From assembly GCA_030770535.1 (NCBI GenBank), contig JASVEC010000007.1, positions 1,116,001-1,180,000 on the forward strand: a stretch of 64,000 nucleotides of DNA. Direction: 5' to 3'. Below, piece after piece: positions 24,316 through 35,649 of this stretch. The stretch is from Batkoa obscura. Lineage: Eukaryota > Entomophthoromycota > Entomophthoromycetes > Entomophthorales > Batkoaceae. The position numbers and the translations under genes are program-made. The notes under the pieces were generated by a model. It saw only the letters and a program-made list of their open reading frames with translations, ran no database searches and was not told the origin of the DNA. Within the stretch, counting starts at the first letter, position 1, and every line of letters starts with the position of its first letter.

Positions 24316-25424
24316 TGGACAATTATTAAGGTTTATAAAAAAACAGTTTTAATCATTCAAACTTTGTTCAATAGTTGTAATATAGAAAATTTAATAACAA
24401 TTCTTGATGAGGGTAAACAAATGTCTGAATAAAAAAGTTGACTTTTTTTGATTAGATCTTCATAGTAAAAAAATGACTGATGGGTTTTTAGAAATGTTAG
24501 AGCTAACTTTGATACTAATTTCACTATTAATATCACTATCATTGTTTTGTGAAGTGTAGTAGCGCACCTTTGAGTATAGGATAAACTTACTACTGCTTTA
24601 ACAATCCTCTTACACTCAAAAACATATTTATGTTTTTTTTAAAATTGAAATTGAGCATTTTTTCGATTGGAACTTGCTTTATATAAATTTTGATTATTTT
24701 TACTAAAGTTTGTGTGAAAAAAATTCAAACACTTACATTTATCCTTACTATAATCACATTTGTTTTTAAAAAAGATCAGTTGGAATTGCCGTTATTAGTG
24801 CAAGTGTTTAGACTAACTGCTCTTGTAGCTCTTTCTAGATGACAGTCACACTCTAGTTTTAATTTATTTAATTATAAATTTGATACCAACTGTAAAAGTT
24901 CCATGGTTATTAATTTAGGCTATCTAGTATTATTAAGTTTATTTGATTTGTAATAGTATTATTTATATCTTATTATTATTTCAATATGATGATGCAATTA
25001 GTTTACTGACTCAAATAGATTATACGAAAAACATATAAAAAACGAAGTATACAGTCAAATATCAGAGATATAAAAAATCTCCCTACTTTTTAATATTGAA
25101 CATATTTTAACTTTATATCAATAAGTTGTGACGAATTGAAAATAAATAAAAACCACACATAAAATTCTATCTCATGTCTACTCTATCTAACCTTCAATAT
25201 GGCAGCATCTTGTATACAGCCAAATCTATTTGCTAAACTATATAATAGCTATATTGAATAATTATTAACAAAGAAGTGATAATTTAAAAATCAATATATT
25301 ACGCAAACAATTTTGCCAAAAATCTATATGCTAAGTTTAAACTTATTAATAAAAAAAGCTGTGATAAGTATAGTCATCAAATAGATTGAAATGACTAAGG
25401 TAACCTTAGCTGAAAAATACACTT
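24316..25424. other. AT-rich region upstream of a dead secreted-protein gene
   Basis: No gene or RNA is supported; open frames here are short and lack coding character. Confidence 0.35.
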
Positions 25425-25985
25425 ACATTTAATACTGTTGCTTCCACTTTTTCATTTAGCTTATCTTTTACTGCTGTATAATTTCCCTTCAACTGCCATG
25501 GACTGAGGGTATTGGTGACAAAATTATTGATAATTTTAAAGGATTGTTAAATGCCTGTAATGGCCAAGCAATTACCGACGGTTGCCAATTTGAGTAAAAA
25601 ATGTTTCTATATAGAAGTAAAGAAGATATAACTAACATTATTGAGTACTATGATAACTTTTACTATGGCCTTTCTTTTGAGGGTCGATACCTAAATAAAG
25701 AACTTAGTAGTGAGCGGGAGTTAATTTTCAGTAGATTTAAGGGTCCACTAGAAGAATTTGGTCATACTGATTAAAATAGCGAGGGCAATAATGTCAGTAG
25801 CAAAAGTGTTAATGATGAAGACGATGTTTCAAATTGACCTATTACTATTACAACCAACTTTGAATAGATTTAAAGAGCGCAAAACAAAGTTGGATTTGAA
25901 AAGCCTTAAGGCGGAGTCAATAAAGTATCTAGAGAGTTGACGAAAGGAAATAGGAAAACATATTATAGATCATATCGTAAATACT
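25425..25985 (+). pseudogene. dead copy A of the secreted family
   Basis: Alignable by eye with the intact gene at 30750 through most of its length: signal-peptide-like start (FNTVASTFS), GDKIIDNFKGLL, then ITDGCQFE, then YYDNFYYGLS and KELSSERELIFSRFK. Several stops and frame changes interrupt it and the start codon is lost. First of five copies in the same orientation spaced 1.5-2.0 kb apart. Confidence 0.75.
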
Positions 25986-26856
25986 TGAATAAATCTAAAA
26001 AAATTCACTTTAAGTCTCTTTTTAACCACTTGTGCTAATAATGTACTCTATAGCCAGTCTAAAGATTTACTTACGAATTTCATTTATTTTCATTTATTTT
26101 CATTTAAGCAATTTAAATTTAAACGCAATTAAAGTTTAAACAAAACAACCACGCTATTCTTTGAATCAACTTAGGATTATAAATGCAATAAATTTATATT
26201 TCTATAAAATGTTTAATAGTTAGTTAAAATTCAAAACTGTAGTTTTAGCTCTTTAATATTAAAACATTGAAAGCAAATTAATATAGAATAAGCTAATGTC
26301 ATAAATCCAATAACTATAGTTAAATGGATCCATGCTAGATTTCGCACAAAATATAGTTTTTAAACAGAAATAAATATACTAGCAAAATCTATATAAATAA
26401 TATATATTTTTATAATATTTTTAATATTCACTGTTTTAGTTATGTCATAACATTGTATTGTATTGAGTTTCATACATAAATCAAGTAATCTGAACAAAAT
26501 TTTGGTGTTATTGTGAACTCAATAGTGGTTTTATTATTTCAATTTCCAGTGTGTATATATCATAGTACAATATTACGAAAGATTAAGCCATCAATTTTTA
26601 CGCTTCTTTATTATGAAATAATAATATTATAACTCTTTATTTAATTTAATACGATTTTTTTGATTGGAACATTCTTTTTTATTTAACAATGTTACATTTG
26701 ACAATTATAATCGTAAAACCTACAGAAGTAGTTAAAGGATCCTTTATCAGAAGTAAACCCTATAGTTCAAACAAATAGAGTTAAATTTAATTCAAACCAA
26801 TGTAGCTGCTTCAAGTTCAATATTTTTTCTTGCTACTCAAAGAGTATTTACTTATT
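25986..26856. other. spacer between dead copies A and B
   Basis: AT-rich. From about 26720 it resembles the upstream regions of the intact gene at 30750 and copy E (GAAGTAGTTAAAG..., then CAAACAAATAGAG), so it belongs to the duplicated unit. Confidence 0.4.
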
Positions 26857-27577
26857 AAAGGAGCTCCATTTTTAAAAGTATATAAGTAAAAAACTGTCCA
26901 ACCGTATCAATAAAAAATGAGATTTAATAACTTTACCTACTTTTTTGATTTTTTTTAACTTCTATTGTTGCTACCCTCCCTTCTAATAATCATGGCTTAA
27001 AACCCATTGGTGACAAAATCATTGATGGTGTTAAAGTATTTTTATTTGTCCAGGATAGTCAAGCAATCGCTGATAACTGTCAGCTTAAACAAAACATTTT
27101 ACAAGTTCAGAATATATGTGAATTTAGTTCTATCCTTGATACCTGGAGGCAATCTTACCTCAATCTTTTGTATCAAGATCCACCCAGAATTAACGAATTT
27201 GACACTGAATGACGTTAAATCGTAGATATAGCTAAATTGGCCCAAGAGCAACTTGCTATTCACAGGGAGAAAAGTAAAAAAATAAATTTTGAAAGTGAAC
27301 CTATTGGTACTGAAGTAAACCTTGATCAAATATTCAAAGAGTGTATATCTTCCAAAGGATGTCATGTAATCCGCGTCCAACTCGTAGATACATTCAAAGG
27401 CCTTTAGAATGGAGATAAATTCAACATGAGAGAATTACGCTCTAAATTTGATACTATCAAAAAGAAGCTTTTGATATTGTAAAAAGGTCTGAAGGTACTG
27501 ACTTTTAATTACTTGCGGTTGAAATGGCTCATAAAGTTACTGTAAAGATCATTCAGAGTGTCTCTCGAGTTAACTAA
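26857..27577 (+). pseudogene. dead copy B of the secreted family, with promoter remnant
   Basis: An ATG at 26917 begins a degenerate signal peptide followed by NNHG, PIGDKIIDGVKVFL and SQAIADNCQLKQ; the reading frame is lost repeatedly afterwards, though segments such as SYLNLLYQD and RINEFDTE remain recognisable. The promoter remnant (26857-26892) keeps TTAAAGGAGCTCCATTTTTA and a TATATAAG box. A MITE-1 copy lies just downstream. Confidence 0.75.
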
Positions 27578-27612
27578 GCAATATAAACACAATAAAGTAT
27601 GTTCGTATTTAA

Positions 27613-27718
27613 TATGGAGATGTATTTTTGTGTTTAAGAATTTTACTAGCAATTTTTTTATTCAAATAGCGCTTAAAAGATAGAAAAAATAATGAAACCA
27701 AAAAAAACACCCTCATAT
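27613..27718 (+). mobile_element. MITE-1 copy 3
   Basis: TATGGAGATGTATTTTTGTG at the left, core CAAATAGCGCTTAAAAGA, right end ACACCCTCATA. About 106 bp, TA-flanked, 35 bp beyond dead copy B. Confidence 0.8.
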
Positions 27719-27999
27719 TGTATAGTTAATTTCAATTATAATATTATGATTTTAGATATACAAATATTTATATTAATCCAAGATTAGATAGTATAGCCTG
27801 AGGTAATTACATTTATTTAATAGTAAAAATTTCATCTATTCGTAGCACTTTTACAGAGATAAAAGTTCAAATAACAATAAGTATAACCATTGAAATTCAT
27901 TCTGATAATATATTTTTTAACATATTTCAGTGTTTAAATGTATAAGCTAAGTTGAACTTATTGTTTTCATACATAAATGAGGTAATTTGAATTAAACAA

Positions 28000-28281
28000 A
28001 TGGGGATGTTTTTTTACCAATTGTCCTCTTTTTTGTTATCCTTAAACTTTGGAAATTAATTACCAATTGCACTGTTCAAGCTTAAATGTATGCTAGCTAA
28101 CCGTTCATTTTAAAATAAAAATCAAACTAATGACCCTTGAATAAGCATGATTAAGCAAATAATTAGTTATAAAATTCATCACTCGCTAGCGCACACTCAA
28201 GTTTAAGCAGCTGTATTGGTTAATTAATTTCTAAAGTTTAAAGATAGCAAAAAAGGGTAATAGGTAAAAAAAACATTCACA
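28000..28281. mobile_element. 280-bp element with arms of about 100 bp
   Basis: The first and last 100 bases or so are inverted copies: left GATGTTTTTTTACCAATTG with CCTTAAACTTTGGAAATTAA further in; right arm, on the other strand, AATGTTTTTTTTACCTATTA with CTTTAAACTTTAGAAATTAA. The left terminus ATGGGGATG is the same as the MITE-1 terminus, while the interior is unrelated. No coding capacity. Confidence 0.7.
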
Positions 28282-28350
28282 AATATCAAGTAAACTTTAG
28301 TAGTATTTCTATTTTGTTAACAAAATTCATAGCTTTAACTTTTTAAATTG

Positions 28351-28500
28351 TATAGTGTGTTTTTGAATTAATGAATAATCTTGAAATAGTGGAGAATCTA
28401 CTCAAATTGCTAACAATTTTTTTGATTCTATAAAATATTATTAGCAATTTGGGTAGATTCTCCATTATTTCAAGATTATTCACTAATTCAAAGACACATA
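28351..28500. mobile_element. 150-bp palindromic element abutting MITE-1
   Basis: Two arms of about 65 bp, with only a handful of mismatches, surround a spacer of about 15 bp. The best-matched part is AATAATCTTGAAATA then GGAGAATCTAC, present as a mirror on the right side. Its right end meets the MITE-1 copy that starts at 28499. It would fold as a near-perfect hairpin. Confidence 0.7.
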
Positions 28501-28601
28501 GGGATGTATTTTGCGTTTAAGAATTTTAGTAACAATTTTTGCACTCAAATAGCACTTAAAAGATGGAAAAAGTGATGAAGCAAAAAAAAAAACCCCCTCA
28601 T
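28499..28601 (+). mobile_element. MITE-1 copy 4
   Basis: Starts TAGGGATGTATTTTGCG, core CAAATAGCACTTAAAAGATG, ends AACCCCCTCA. It is immediately adjacent to the palindromic element. Confidence 0.75.
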
Positions 28602-28893
28602 TTTTTGTTTTTATAACTTAGGGTACCAATTAAAGTATACTATATATAGTATAGTATAATGTAATTTTAGTTGATATCGTTTGAGTTGTTATAATAAAAT
28701 TAAAAACCACAAATCATTTCACCAGGGAATGTAAAGCAGATATAGTTAAAACTAATTCAAATAATTATGGTTAAGTAGAGTATGCATTTTGAGTTTCCTG
28801 TAGGTGAAGTAATTACATATTGAGGAGTACTATTTCCAGAGAAATAATAGTAAAAGTTTACCACTTTAAGGTATTTAACTATATCAATTAAAG
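28602..28893. other. upstream region of dead copy C
   Basis: Resembles the family promoter in decayed form: GAGTTTCCTGTAGG, then TAATTACATATTGAGGAGTA (about 28791-28830), the counterpart of the intact GAGTTTGCCGT... TTGAGGAGCC upstream of the gene at 48380. Confidence 0.45.
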
Positions 28894-29528
28894 ATGAAGT
28901 TTAATACTTTATTTGGCTTTTAATACTGTAGCATTCATACCTAAATATCGTGGTTTAAGAGCTATTGGTAATGAAATTATTGAAAGCTTTAAGAGATTAT
29001 CACATATACATGATGATCAGTCAACTGCCGATAGCTATTAGCTTGAATAAAAGATTTCACTAGTTGGAAAAAGAGAGGGATTCAATACTATCTTTCAAGC
29101 CTGTGGTCAGACATAATGATCTTTTGAACCAAGATCAAGATCAATCTAATATAAATGAACTTAATATTGAATAACAGCAAACTCAAGACAGAATTAAAAT
29201 AGCTCAAGAGCAATTCACTACCACCAATAGAGTTAACAATGGAGGAAATAACAGTGGTAATATCGGAAACGGATATACTGCCAGTGAACTCAACTTAGAA
29301 CAAAGTTGAAAAGGCTGTAAATCTTGTGGTGATCATAATGCACTCCTCACCAGAGCCTCCAAAACATTTAGATTAAAATTAAAATATCACTCTCATAGAG
29401 AACAACAATTGACCATTAGGTTCGCAGATATCATAAGAATTAAAAATGATAGAGGCAGTTTTAGACTTACCCCCTCCTTAGCTACTTATACCAAGAGAGC
29501 TATAAAAAGCTATGCTAAATGTCGTTAA
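28894..29528 (+). pseudogene. dead copy C of the secreted family, long type
   Basis: The ATG at 28894 opens MKFNTL; beyond the first frame break the sequence still spells RGLRAIGNEIIESFKR, then the EQKIS region, DRIKIAQEQFTT, then a short NNGGNNSGN linker, YTASELNLEQ and a basic C-terminus. Several stops are present. The linker places it with the genes at 46155 and 48380 rather than with 30750, so both types were already in this array. Confidence 0.8.
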
Positions 29529-30302
29529 ACCATTTTTTAATATAACTTTTCCGAATAAATCCAAAGAAAGTAAGTTTCATTAAATATCTAATGGTATTTT
29601 AAGTTTCAATTTGATAATTTTACATGTAAATAAGAATATTAATATAATATTTAATTAGTATAGCTTAATCTAACAAAAGGCGTTCAAAGGTGATAGTTCT
29701 ACGCATCCTTACCGTATTTCACCAATAATAGAACTCTAAAGCAACCAACATAGATACTAAAATCAATGTTAATATGCATGTTTTTAAAAAAAATTGTAAT
29801 AGTTAAATGTTTAAATTAAGCTAATCATTATTACAATATATATATAAAAATAAAACTAAATAGGGCTAAATAAAATTCTAAGGTTATTATAAATTTAACG
29901 ATGGGGCTCATTTTTTAAAGTGTGATATTTTTAACCTTATCACCTTTATCTAAGGAAGAAAAGTTGAACAAGTTGACTAAAAATTATCAATATTAATTCA
30001 AAATGAAAATTAACAAAAAAATATTATAACGTAAATTCAATACATATAGTTAAAACTATAATAATCTTCATTGATAATTTTCATAATGTTTACTTTCCTT
30101 TTGGTATATTATTGAAGTTTTTTTAAACACTTGTTTAATATTTTTTCATAAGATAAGAGTGATAAGTTGAAATTACTGTATATTTATAGTAAATATTACG
30201 AATAATAAAAGTCAGTTACAATTTAAAAATATACTTAAAAGAAAAACAATTCTTGTTTTTTTCCGCTCATTTCCTTAAATATTTTCAATAAAGGCAAATT
30301 AT
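29529..30302. other. AT-rich spacer
   Basis: No gene. A slightly less AT-rich patch at about 29670-29760 has a 7-bp inverted pair AGTTCTA/TAGAACT, of unknown meaning. A fragment near 29899 (GGGGCTCATTTTTTAAAG) faintly resembles the family promoter. Confidence 0.3.
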
Positions 30303-30409
30303 ATATGAAGGTGTTTTTTTTGGCTTCATCACTTTTTCCATCTTTTAAGTGCTATTTGAGTGCAAAAATTGTTACTAAAATTCTTAAACACAAAAATACA
30401 CCCCCATAT
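30303..30409 (-). mobile_element. MITE-1 copy 5
   Basis: TATGAAGGTGTTTTTTTTGG at one end, core TTAAGTGCTATTTGAGTG, CACCCCCATA at the other; about 107 bp. Confidence 0.8.
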
Positions 30410-30654
30410 ATATAATATTGAGTATATTATTTATACAATTTTATCTGTTTGCTATTTTTATTTAACTAGGTCATATTATGCAAACATATTTGTCAAGCTT
30501 AGAATATAAATAAAAAATATAAATATACTCGTAGAATGTGCTCAAGTAGATAAAGTGCTCCTTATTGGAAGTGGATTCCCTTAGTTAAAACAAATAAAGC
30601 TAACCTAAAATTAAATCAACCTAGTTAATTCAGGTATATTTTTAGTTTGCCGTC

Positions 30655-30712
30655 CACGGAATAATTATGTATTAAGGGGCCATATTTTTTAAAGTATATA
30701 AGACAAAATTAT
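30655..30712 (+). promoter_or_regulatory. shared upstream box and TATA of the secreted gene
   Basis: ACGGAATAATTATG from 30656, then ATTAAGGGGCCATATTTTTT and a TATATAAG box ending near 30712, about 40 bp before the ATG. The same order and spacing occurs before the gene at 48380 and dead copy E, and in part before 46155. Sequence further up (about 30520-30650) also matches copy E upstream, so the whole 5' region was duplicated. Confidence 0.65.
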
Positions 30713-30749
30713 ATTGATTAAAGACATCATCGAACTTCACCAAACAAAA

Positions 30750-31319
30750 ATGAAATTTAGTACTACTGCTTCTACTTCTTTGATTTGCTTAACTTCCACT
30801 GCTGTAGCATTTTCTCTTAACCACCATGGCTTAAGAGCTATTGGTGATGAAATCATTGGTGGCTTTAAAGGATTATTGCATATCCGTGATCATCAGCCAA
30901 TTGCTCATGATTGTCAATTTGAACAAAAGATGTCTCAAGCTAAAAACAAAGAAGATCTTATCAACACTATTAAATATTGCGATAACTCTTACTATGATCT
31001 TTTGTATGAAGGTAAATATTCAAGTAAGGAACTTAATAGTGAACGGGAACAACTTTTCAGTAAATTCAAGGTAGCCTTAGAGAAACTTGATCCTAATCAA
31101 AAGAACAATGAAATTAATTTTGAAGATGGGCCTATTAATTACGTATTAGACCTTAATAAAAGATATAAAGAGTGTAAATCTCCCTCTGATTATCGCGAAC
31201 TCTACCGTGAAATCAAAGAAACCTATGACCGCCTTAAAGAGAATCGTTATGTTGATCAGAGCCGATTACAAGTTGAATACGCAGACATCAAAAACAAATT
31301 TTCTAGTGTTCTAAATTAG
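30750..31319 (+). CDS. small secreted protein of the HHGLRAIGDEIIGG family, short type, 189 aa
   Basis: Unknown function. Start chosen at the ATG at 30750, whose MKFSTTAST start matches all relatives; the longer frame upstream has no ATG there. Signal peptide at about 1-20. The family block NHHGLRAIGDEIIGGFKGLL follows at 24-43, then HIRD, HDCQFEQKM, a helical charged middle with KYCDNSYYDLLYEGKYS, and a C-terminal half rich in Glu, Lys, Tyr and Arg (LNKRYKECKSPSDYRELYREI). Three cysteines are likely in the mature chain. It lacks the NNGG linker of its relatives at 46155 and 48380. No membrane anchor. It is the only intact member of a five-copy array in the same orientation (25.4-32.5 kb). 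A secreted or effector-like role is inference from the signal peptide and rapid turnover only. Confidence 0.8.
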   Translation: MKFSTTASTSLICLTSTAVAFSLNHHGLRAIGDEIIGGFKGLLHIRDHQPIAHDCQFEQKMSQAKNKEDLINTIKYCDNSYYDLLYEGKYSSKELNSEREQLFSKFKVALEKLDPNQKNNEINFEDGPINYVLDLNKRYKECKSPSDYRELYREIKETYDRLKENRYVDQSRLQVEYADIKNKFSSVLN

Positions 31320-31874
31320 ACTTTTAGTATTGAGTTTTAACTGCTCGTCTTTAAAATGACTTGTAAAGATACTTTAAAGATCATTTAGTTTATTTCTAAA
31401 TTATTATAATAAATACAATTACGATATTACTATATGTCTAATAGTTTATTTACGCTTTTACTTCACAACTTTAATTCCATAAACATATTATCGATATACA
31501 GACAAACAATATAGCTTAACTTTGGATAATGCATTCAATAGTAAGTTTTGTGTATTTACTCCTTCTTTCGTTAAAAATAAATGTTCGAATAGCAACAAGT
31601 ATAAATGTAGAAGTTCATGTTAATAATCATATTATTTACATTTGATATTTAATGTTTATTTACTAAACAGTACATACACTCTAAGTTAAAATGTTTACTA
31701 ATTTTTTATAATAACTTAGGTTGTATTAATCATAATGCGTTTACATTTAATATAATGGTAACATTTTAATTGGTATTGATTAATCTACTATATAAAATTA
31801 AAACACGAAAGTCATTTTACCAGTAGGTCTAGGTCAAATATAATTAAGTCATTTCTCATAATTATAATCAATTA
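31320..31874. other. 3' flank of the secreted gene, no further gene
   Basis: AT-rich sequence with no supported feature. Confidence 0.4.
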
Positions 31875-31978
31875 TACATGGAAGTTGTTCTTTTTGGTTT
31901 TATCGTTTTTTCCATTTTTAGAGCTCTATTGAATGAAAAAGGTAGTAAATCTTTAAACAAAAAAAGGCATCTCCATGC
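31875..31978 (-). mobile_element. MITE-1 copy 6, decayed
   Basis: ACATGGAAGTTGTTCTTTTT at one end and GGCATCTCCATG at the other; the core is altered (GAGCTCTATTGAATG). About 104 bp; the most diverged copy. Confidence 0.6.
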
Positions 31979-32368
31979 GCTATAATATTGAGTTTAGATT
32001 ATTATAAAATCCTATCTGTTTATGTTTTTCCATTTAATTTATCATAGTCTTAACTACTTGAGCTATAAGTTTTTTTTTACTAAAACATATTTTTTATTTA
32101 GTTATATTATATTTGATTATTGTATTTATTAAGGTTAGACTTAAATAAGAAAGATATACTCGTAAAATGTACTTAAGTAGATAAAATGCCTTTTGTTGGA
32201 AGTATATCCCTATAGTTTAAACAAATGAAGCCAAACTAAAACTAAAACTAAATCCATATAATTGATTTAAGCCCATATTTTGTTTTCCATCCACGGAGTA
32301 ATTATATTTAAGGAGCCGTATTTTTAAAGGTCTATAAAACAAAAATTATTGAACTTTATCAAATAAAA
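31979..32368. other. upstream region of dead copy E with shared promoter
   Basis: Carries the family upstream module: ATACTCGTAAAATGT near 32155, ACGGAGTAATTATA near 32293, AAGGAGCCGTATTTTTAAAG and a TATAAAAC box near 32332. The promoter looks better preserved than the gene behind it. Confidence 0.6.
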
Positions 32369-32530
32369 ATGAAATTTATTACTATTACTTCTACTCCTAT
32401 AGCGTCTCCTCTTAACTACCTTGGTTTGAGAGCTATTGGCGATGAAATTATTGGTAATGTTAAAGGATTATTACATGTTCACAAGAGCCAACCAACTGTT
32501 GGTGATTGTCAATTTGAGTAAAAGATGTCT
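32369..32530 (+). pseudogene. dead copy E of the secreted family, cut short at a MITE-1
   Basis: ATG at 32369, MKFITITST, then YLGLRAIGDEIIGNVKGLL and TVGDCQFE; the frame stops and homology ends at 32530, where a MITE-1 copy begins. Only the first 50 codons or so remain. Confidence 0.8.
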
Positions 32531-32614
32531 TAAGAATTTTATTAACAATTTTTGCACTCAAATAGCGGTTAAAAGATGGAAAAAGTGATGAAGCCAAAAA
32601 AGACACCCTTATAT
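32531..32614 (+). mobile_element. MITE-1 copy 7, left end missing
   Basis: Begins inside the element at TTAAGAATTTTATTAACAAT and runs to ACACCCTTATAT with the core CAAATAGCGGTTAAAAG. About 20 bp of the left terminus is absent, as if a deletion joined the element interior to dead copy E. Confidence 0.75.
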
Positions 32615-32996
32615 TTTTTATAGAAAAAATTAAATGGTTTTATTAATCTTCCTTTGAAATTTAAAATCAAAAAATGTAAAAAATAGGAGTTTAAGCTTAG
32701 ATTAATTTATATAAACAATAGGATAGAATTAAAATTACTGCTCTATAAATAATTTACCAACATATTGATTATAAACTTAAGATTTGGTTTAGTAAAATAT
32801 CTGCTTTATTAACTAAACATTATTGATTTGTTTACGACAATAAAAGTATAAAAAAGATAATAGTAACAACCCCGACTTCCACAAAAGTATGAAACAATAC
32901 AAAATTGCAGCCCAAATTACAATAAAGACATAATACATCTCGATGATTTGTTTAAAGTTCTTTTTATAAAAATAATTTAATAAAAAGTACTTTTAC
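32615..32996. other. intergenic, 3' side of NEDD1-like gene
   Basis: AT-rich, no feature recognised. Confidence 0.4.
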
Positions 32997-34862
32997 TTAA
33001 CCTCTTTTCAAAGCCTCGTTTTCAACTTTGAGCCTATGAATTTCCTGTAAAAGTTGAGGTATTCGTTGGTTCTCTTCAATCAACCCTTGAAGTTGTTCCT
33101 AATCAATTAATAATTAAATAATAAATTAAAAACACATTTTTTTTACCTTTAATTGGCTCATCTGTTTTAAATAACTTAGATGCAACTCTTTAATATCCTG
33201 TTTTAATTCCATTTTTAATTCCAACATCATCTCTTCAACTTCATTTCGAAATAACTCTACACCCGCCTGTTTACTTCCTTTATCCTCCACTTCTTCCTTA
33301 TCATCACTTTGTGACATAATAGGCACCTTTATCTCTTCGATCACTGGTTCTTTATTTATGCGAGGGGTTGTGTAAGTAGCACTTGTTTTTCTTATTGGTG
33401 AAAAGATGCCATTAAACTCACTATTGATAATAGATGGGGAATACATCTTTGATATTGAAGGAGAATCAAAGGTTAAATTTGAAGGTGATGATGGGTCAAA
33501 ATTACTTTTACTTCTTTCACTTATTAAAGACATTGGCCTTCCTTTTGTTAATAAATCTTTTTGGTTGGAATAGCTTATGGTCATTGATCGTCGATTATTA
33601 CTACTCTTTTTCTTTTCTGGCCCTATTTCATCATCTAAATTTATCTTCTGATTGAGATATAAGATATATTTTACTGGTACTCCTTCAGCCAGATGATCAA
33701 AATCGCTTTGCCATGTTGGCACATTAATATCTTTTAAATCGTACATAATAAGGTGACCTAGTAAATTAATAAAATATTAAATACTATTTATGTTTAATTG
33801 ATTAATTAATATATTACCGTTTTCTGTACCCAGCATTAAGCAATTATCAGCAGGGCTAAAAGCAATACAGGTATAATGTTCTTTGGTTTCATATACTTTA
33901 ACTATTCTAATCAAACTTAATATCATTATTTTAAAACAAACTTAAATTTACTTCATTTTGACCGCATCATAAATCGCAATCCTACCATCCAGTCCAGTGG
34001 AAGCAAGTAAATACTTATTAAATTTAGAAAATGTAAAAAATACTTTATCTGTTTTATGCTCATTAAATAAAAAGTATTCCCTATCACGAAAATGATATAC
34101 CAAAATTTTGCCGTCCTCTAGCAGTAAAGCTGAGCAATCAGAAGCAAATCTAGAGCTGAGGATTTCTTTGACTGGAGAATCTAATTCCAAATACTGTCTC
34201 TGTGACTTATTAAGTTTATCCCCTCGGACCTTATTATCCTTATAACTTTGAAAATAAATATTTTCATCTAAATTGATATCTATAGCACTCATCTCAGTTT
34301 CAATCGGGTATCTACTACCCGCAACAATTTTATTACTTTTTGTATGAACCTGATATAGTTGGGTATGGTGTTTCACTCCCAATAAAGCAGTTTGGCCTAA
34401 ATTAATAAACTTACACATCACGATTTCGGTTTCTCTTATCTAATTAAAATACAGGTTAACTAAGTTTTAATTTAATCAGTTTTACTAAAATAAAAAAACA
34501 ATTACTTTATCTTCCTCTTTAAACACTTGTTTTAAGTCCCATTTTTTGAATCCGGTCAAAACGTTTAAATCTTTTTTCAAGTCCAAATGAATGCAACCGA
34601 AGACCTCTAATTCCTCTCTCAAATTTTTCAAAAAACTTTCCAATTCGTTGAAGTTAAAACACCATGTACAAAACATGGTGTTTTTACTTAAAATATATAA
34701 CTGGTCATTGAAAGGAGATAACTCTAGTTTGTTGATCTCAAAAGGTAGCTCTATATTCAATACCGCTTCAAAAATATCAAATTGAGTGGAATAAAACCCT
34801 ATATTGTTGCCCTGCGCATAGATCCAATACTTCATCTCTATCCCTACTGGCTTTCTTTTCAT
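32997..34862 (-). CDS. NEDD1: NEDD1/GCP-WD-like gamma-tubulin ring complex targeting protein, 548 aa, 5 exons
   Basis: NEDD1 recruits the gamma-tubulin ring complex to microtubule-organising sites. Exons by eye: 34862-34506, 34439-33952, a third of 89 bases near 33920-33830, 33757-33147, 33098-32997; frames join in phase. The N-terminal 320 residues are diverged WD40-like repeats (for example FSKFNKYLLASTGLDGRIAIYD and CIAFSPADNCLMLGTENG). A Ser-rich linker follows. The last 75 residues are the best evidence: FRNEVEEMMLELKMELKQDI then HLSYLKQMSQLK, and IHRLKVENEALKRG, matching the animal NEDD1 C-terminal coiled coil that binds gamma-tubulin (human: FIRNMIQETLDDFREACHRD, then EIERLREENKRLR). 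The start is the ATG at 34862; the longer frame begins with TTG. The WD part is weakly conserved, so the call rests on domain order plus the tail. Confidence 0.78.
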
Positions 34863-35050
34863 CAAAAAACGCTTATTTGACTTTTTAGAATTTTAATTTA
34901 TTTTGTTGAGGTTTGATTGCATAAATTGAAGGGTTGCGTAGACCATGTTTAAGTATTCTAGACTATACTTTTGTTCAAAATTAGATAACTTAATAAAGCA
35001 AAGTGACTTTTATCATATGTTAAACTTTAATAACCAATATCCATAATATA
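34863..35050. other. short promoter region of the NEDD1-like gene
   Basis: No separate feature; the inverted MITE-1 pair starts at 35051. Confidence 0.3.
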
Positions 35051-35155
35051 TATAGGGATACATTTTTTGTTTAAGAATTTTACTAACAATCTTTCTGCTC
35101 AAATAGCGCTTAAAAAATGCAAGAAGTAATGAAATCAAAAAATACATCCCCATAT
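35051..35155 (+). mobile_element. MITE-1 copy 8
   Basis: TATAGGGATACATTTTTTG to ACATCCCCATAT with the core CAAATAGCGCTTAAAAAA. It is nearly the mirror image of copy 9; both share the private variant GCAAGAAGT (rather than GGAAAAAGT). Confidence 0.85.
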
Positions 35156-35320
35156 GTTGTATGTTTAAACACTTATTCATATTCATAAAAGGTTAGTTTT
35201 TATGCCAAATAATTATCTTTGTGATAATAATCACTTAAAATTAAACTATTTTTGAACTTAGTATTATCAATCCCTGAAAAATATAGACATTTAAAAATTA
35301 AGTATTTGGCATAGTATAAA
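35156..35320. repeat. spacer between mirror-image MITE-1 copies
   Basis: 165 bp containing a smaller inverted pair, TATGCCAAATA at 35200 and TATTTGGCATA near 35305. The whole block 35051-35426 could be one composite inverted-repeat unit. Confidence 0.5.
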
Positions 35321-35426
35321 TATATAGGGATGTTTTTTTTGATTTCATCACTTCTTGCATTTTTTAAGCGCTATTTGAGCAGAAAGATTGTTAGTAAAAT
35401 TCTTAAACAAAAAAACACATCCCCAC
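35321..35426 (-). mobile_element. MITE-1 copy 9
   Basis: TATAGGGATGTTTTTTTTG at one end, AACACATCCCCACT at the other, core AAGCGCTATTTGAGCAG; inverted relative to copy 8. Confidence 0.85.
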
Positions 35427-35649
35427 TGTAATTTCATAAAAAGTGTGGATATTTAAAATTATGTAATAAAAATATTTGATATAGTTTGATTATTTGGTTA
35501 TATATGAATTTAGCATTGGTAGGATGGCTAAACAAATCCATAGAGTATTTAAATATTAGCCAAAATATAAAATAGTATTTACAATTTATTTTTGTCTTTA
35601 TTCTTGATAGAGTTATTATCTGCCTAATCAAATAAATTTTCATAATTTT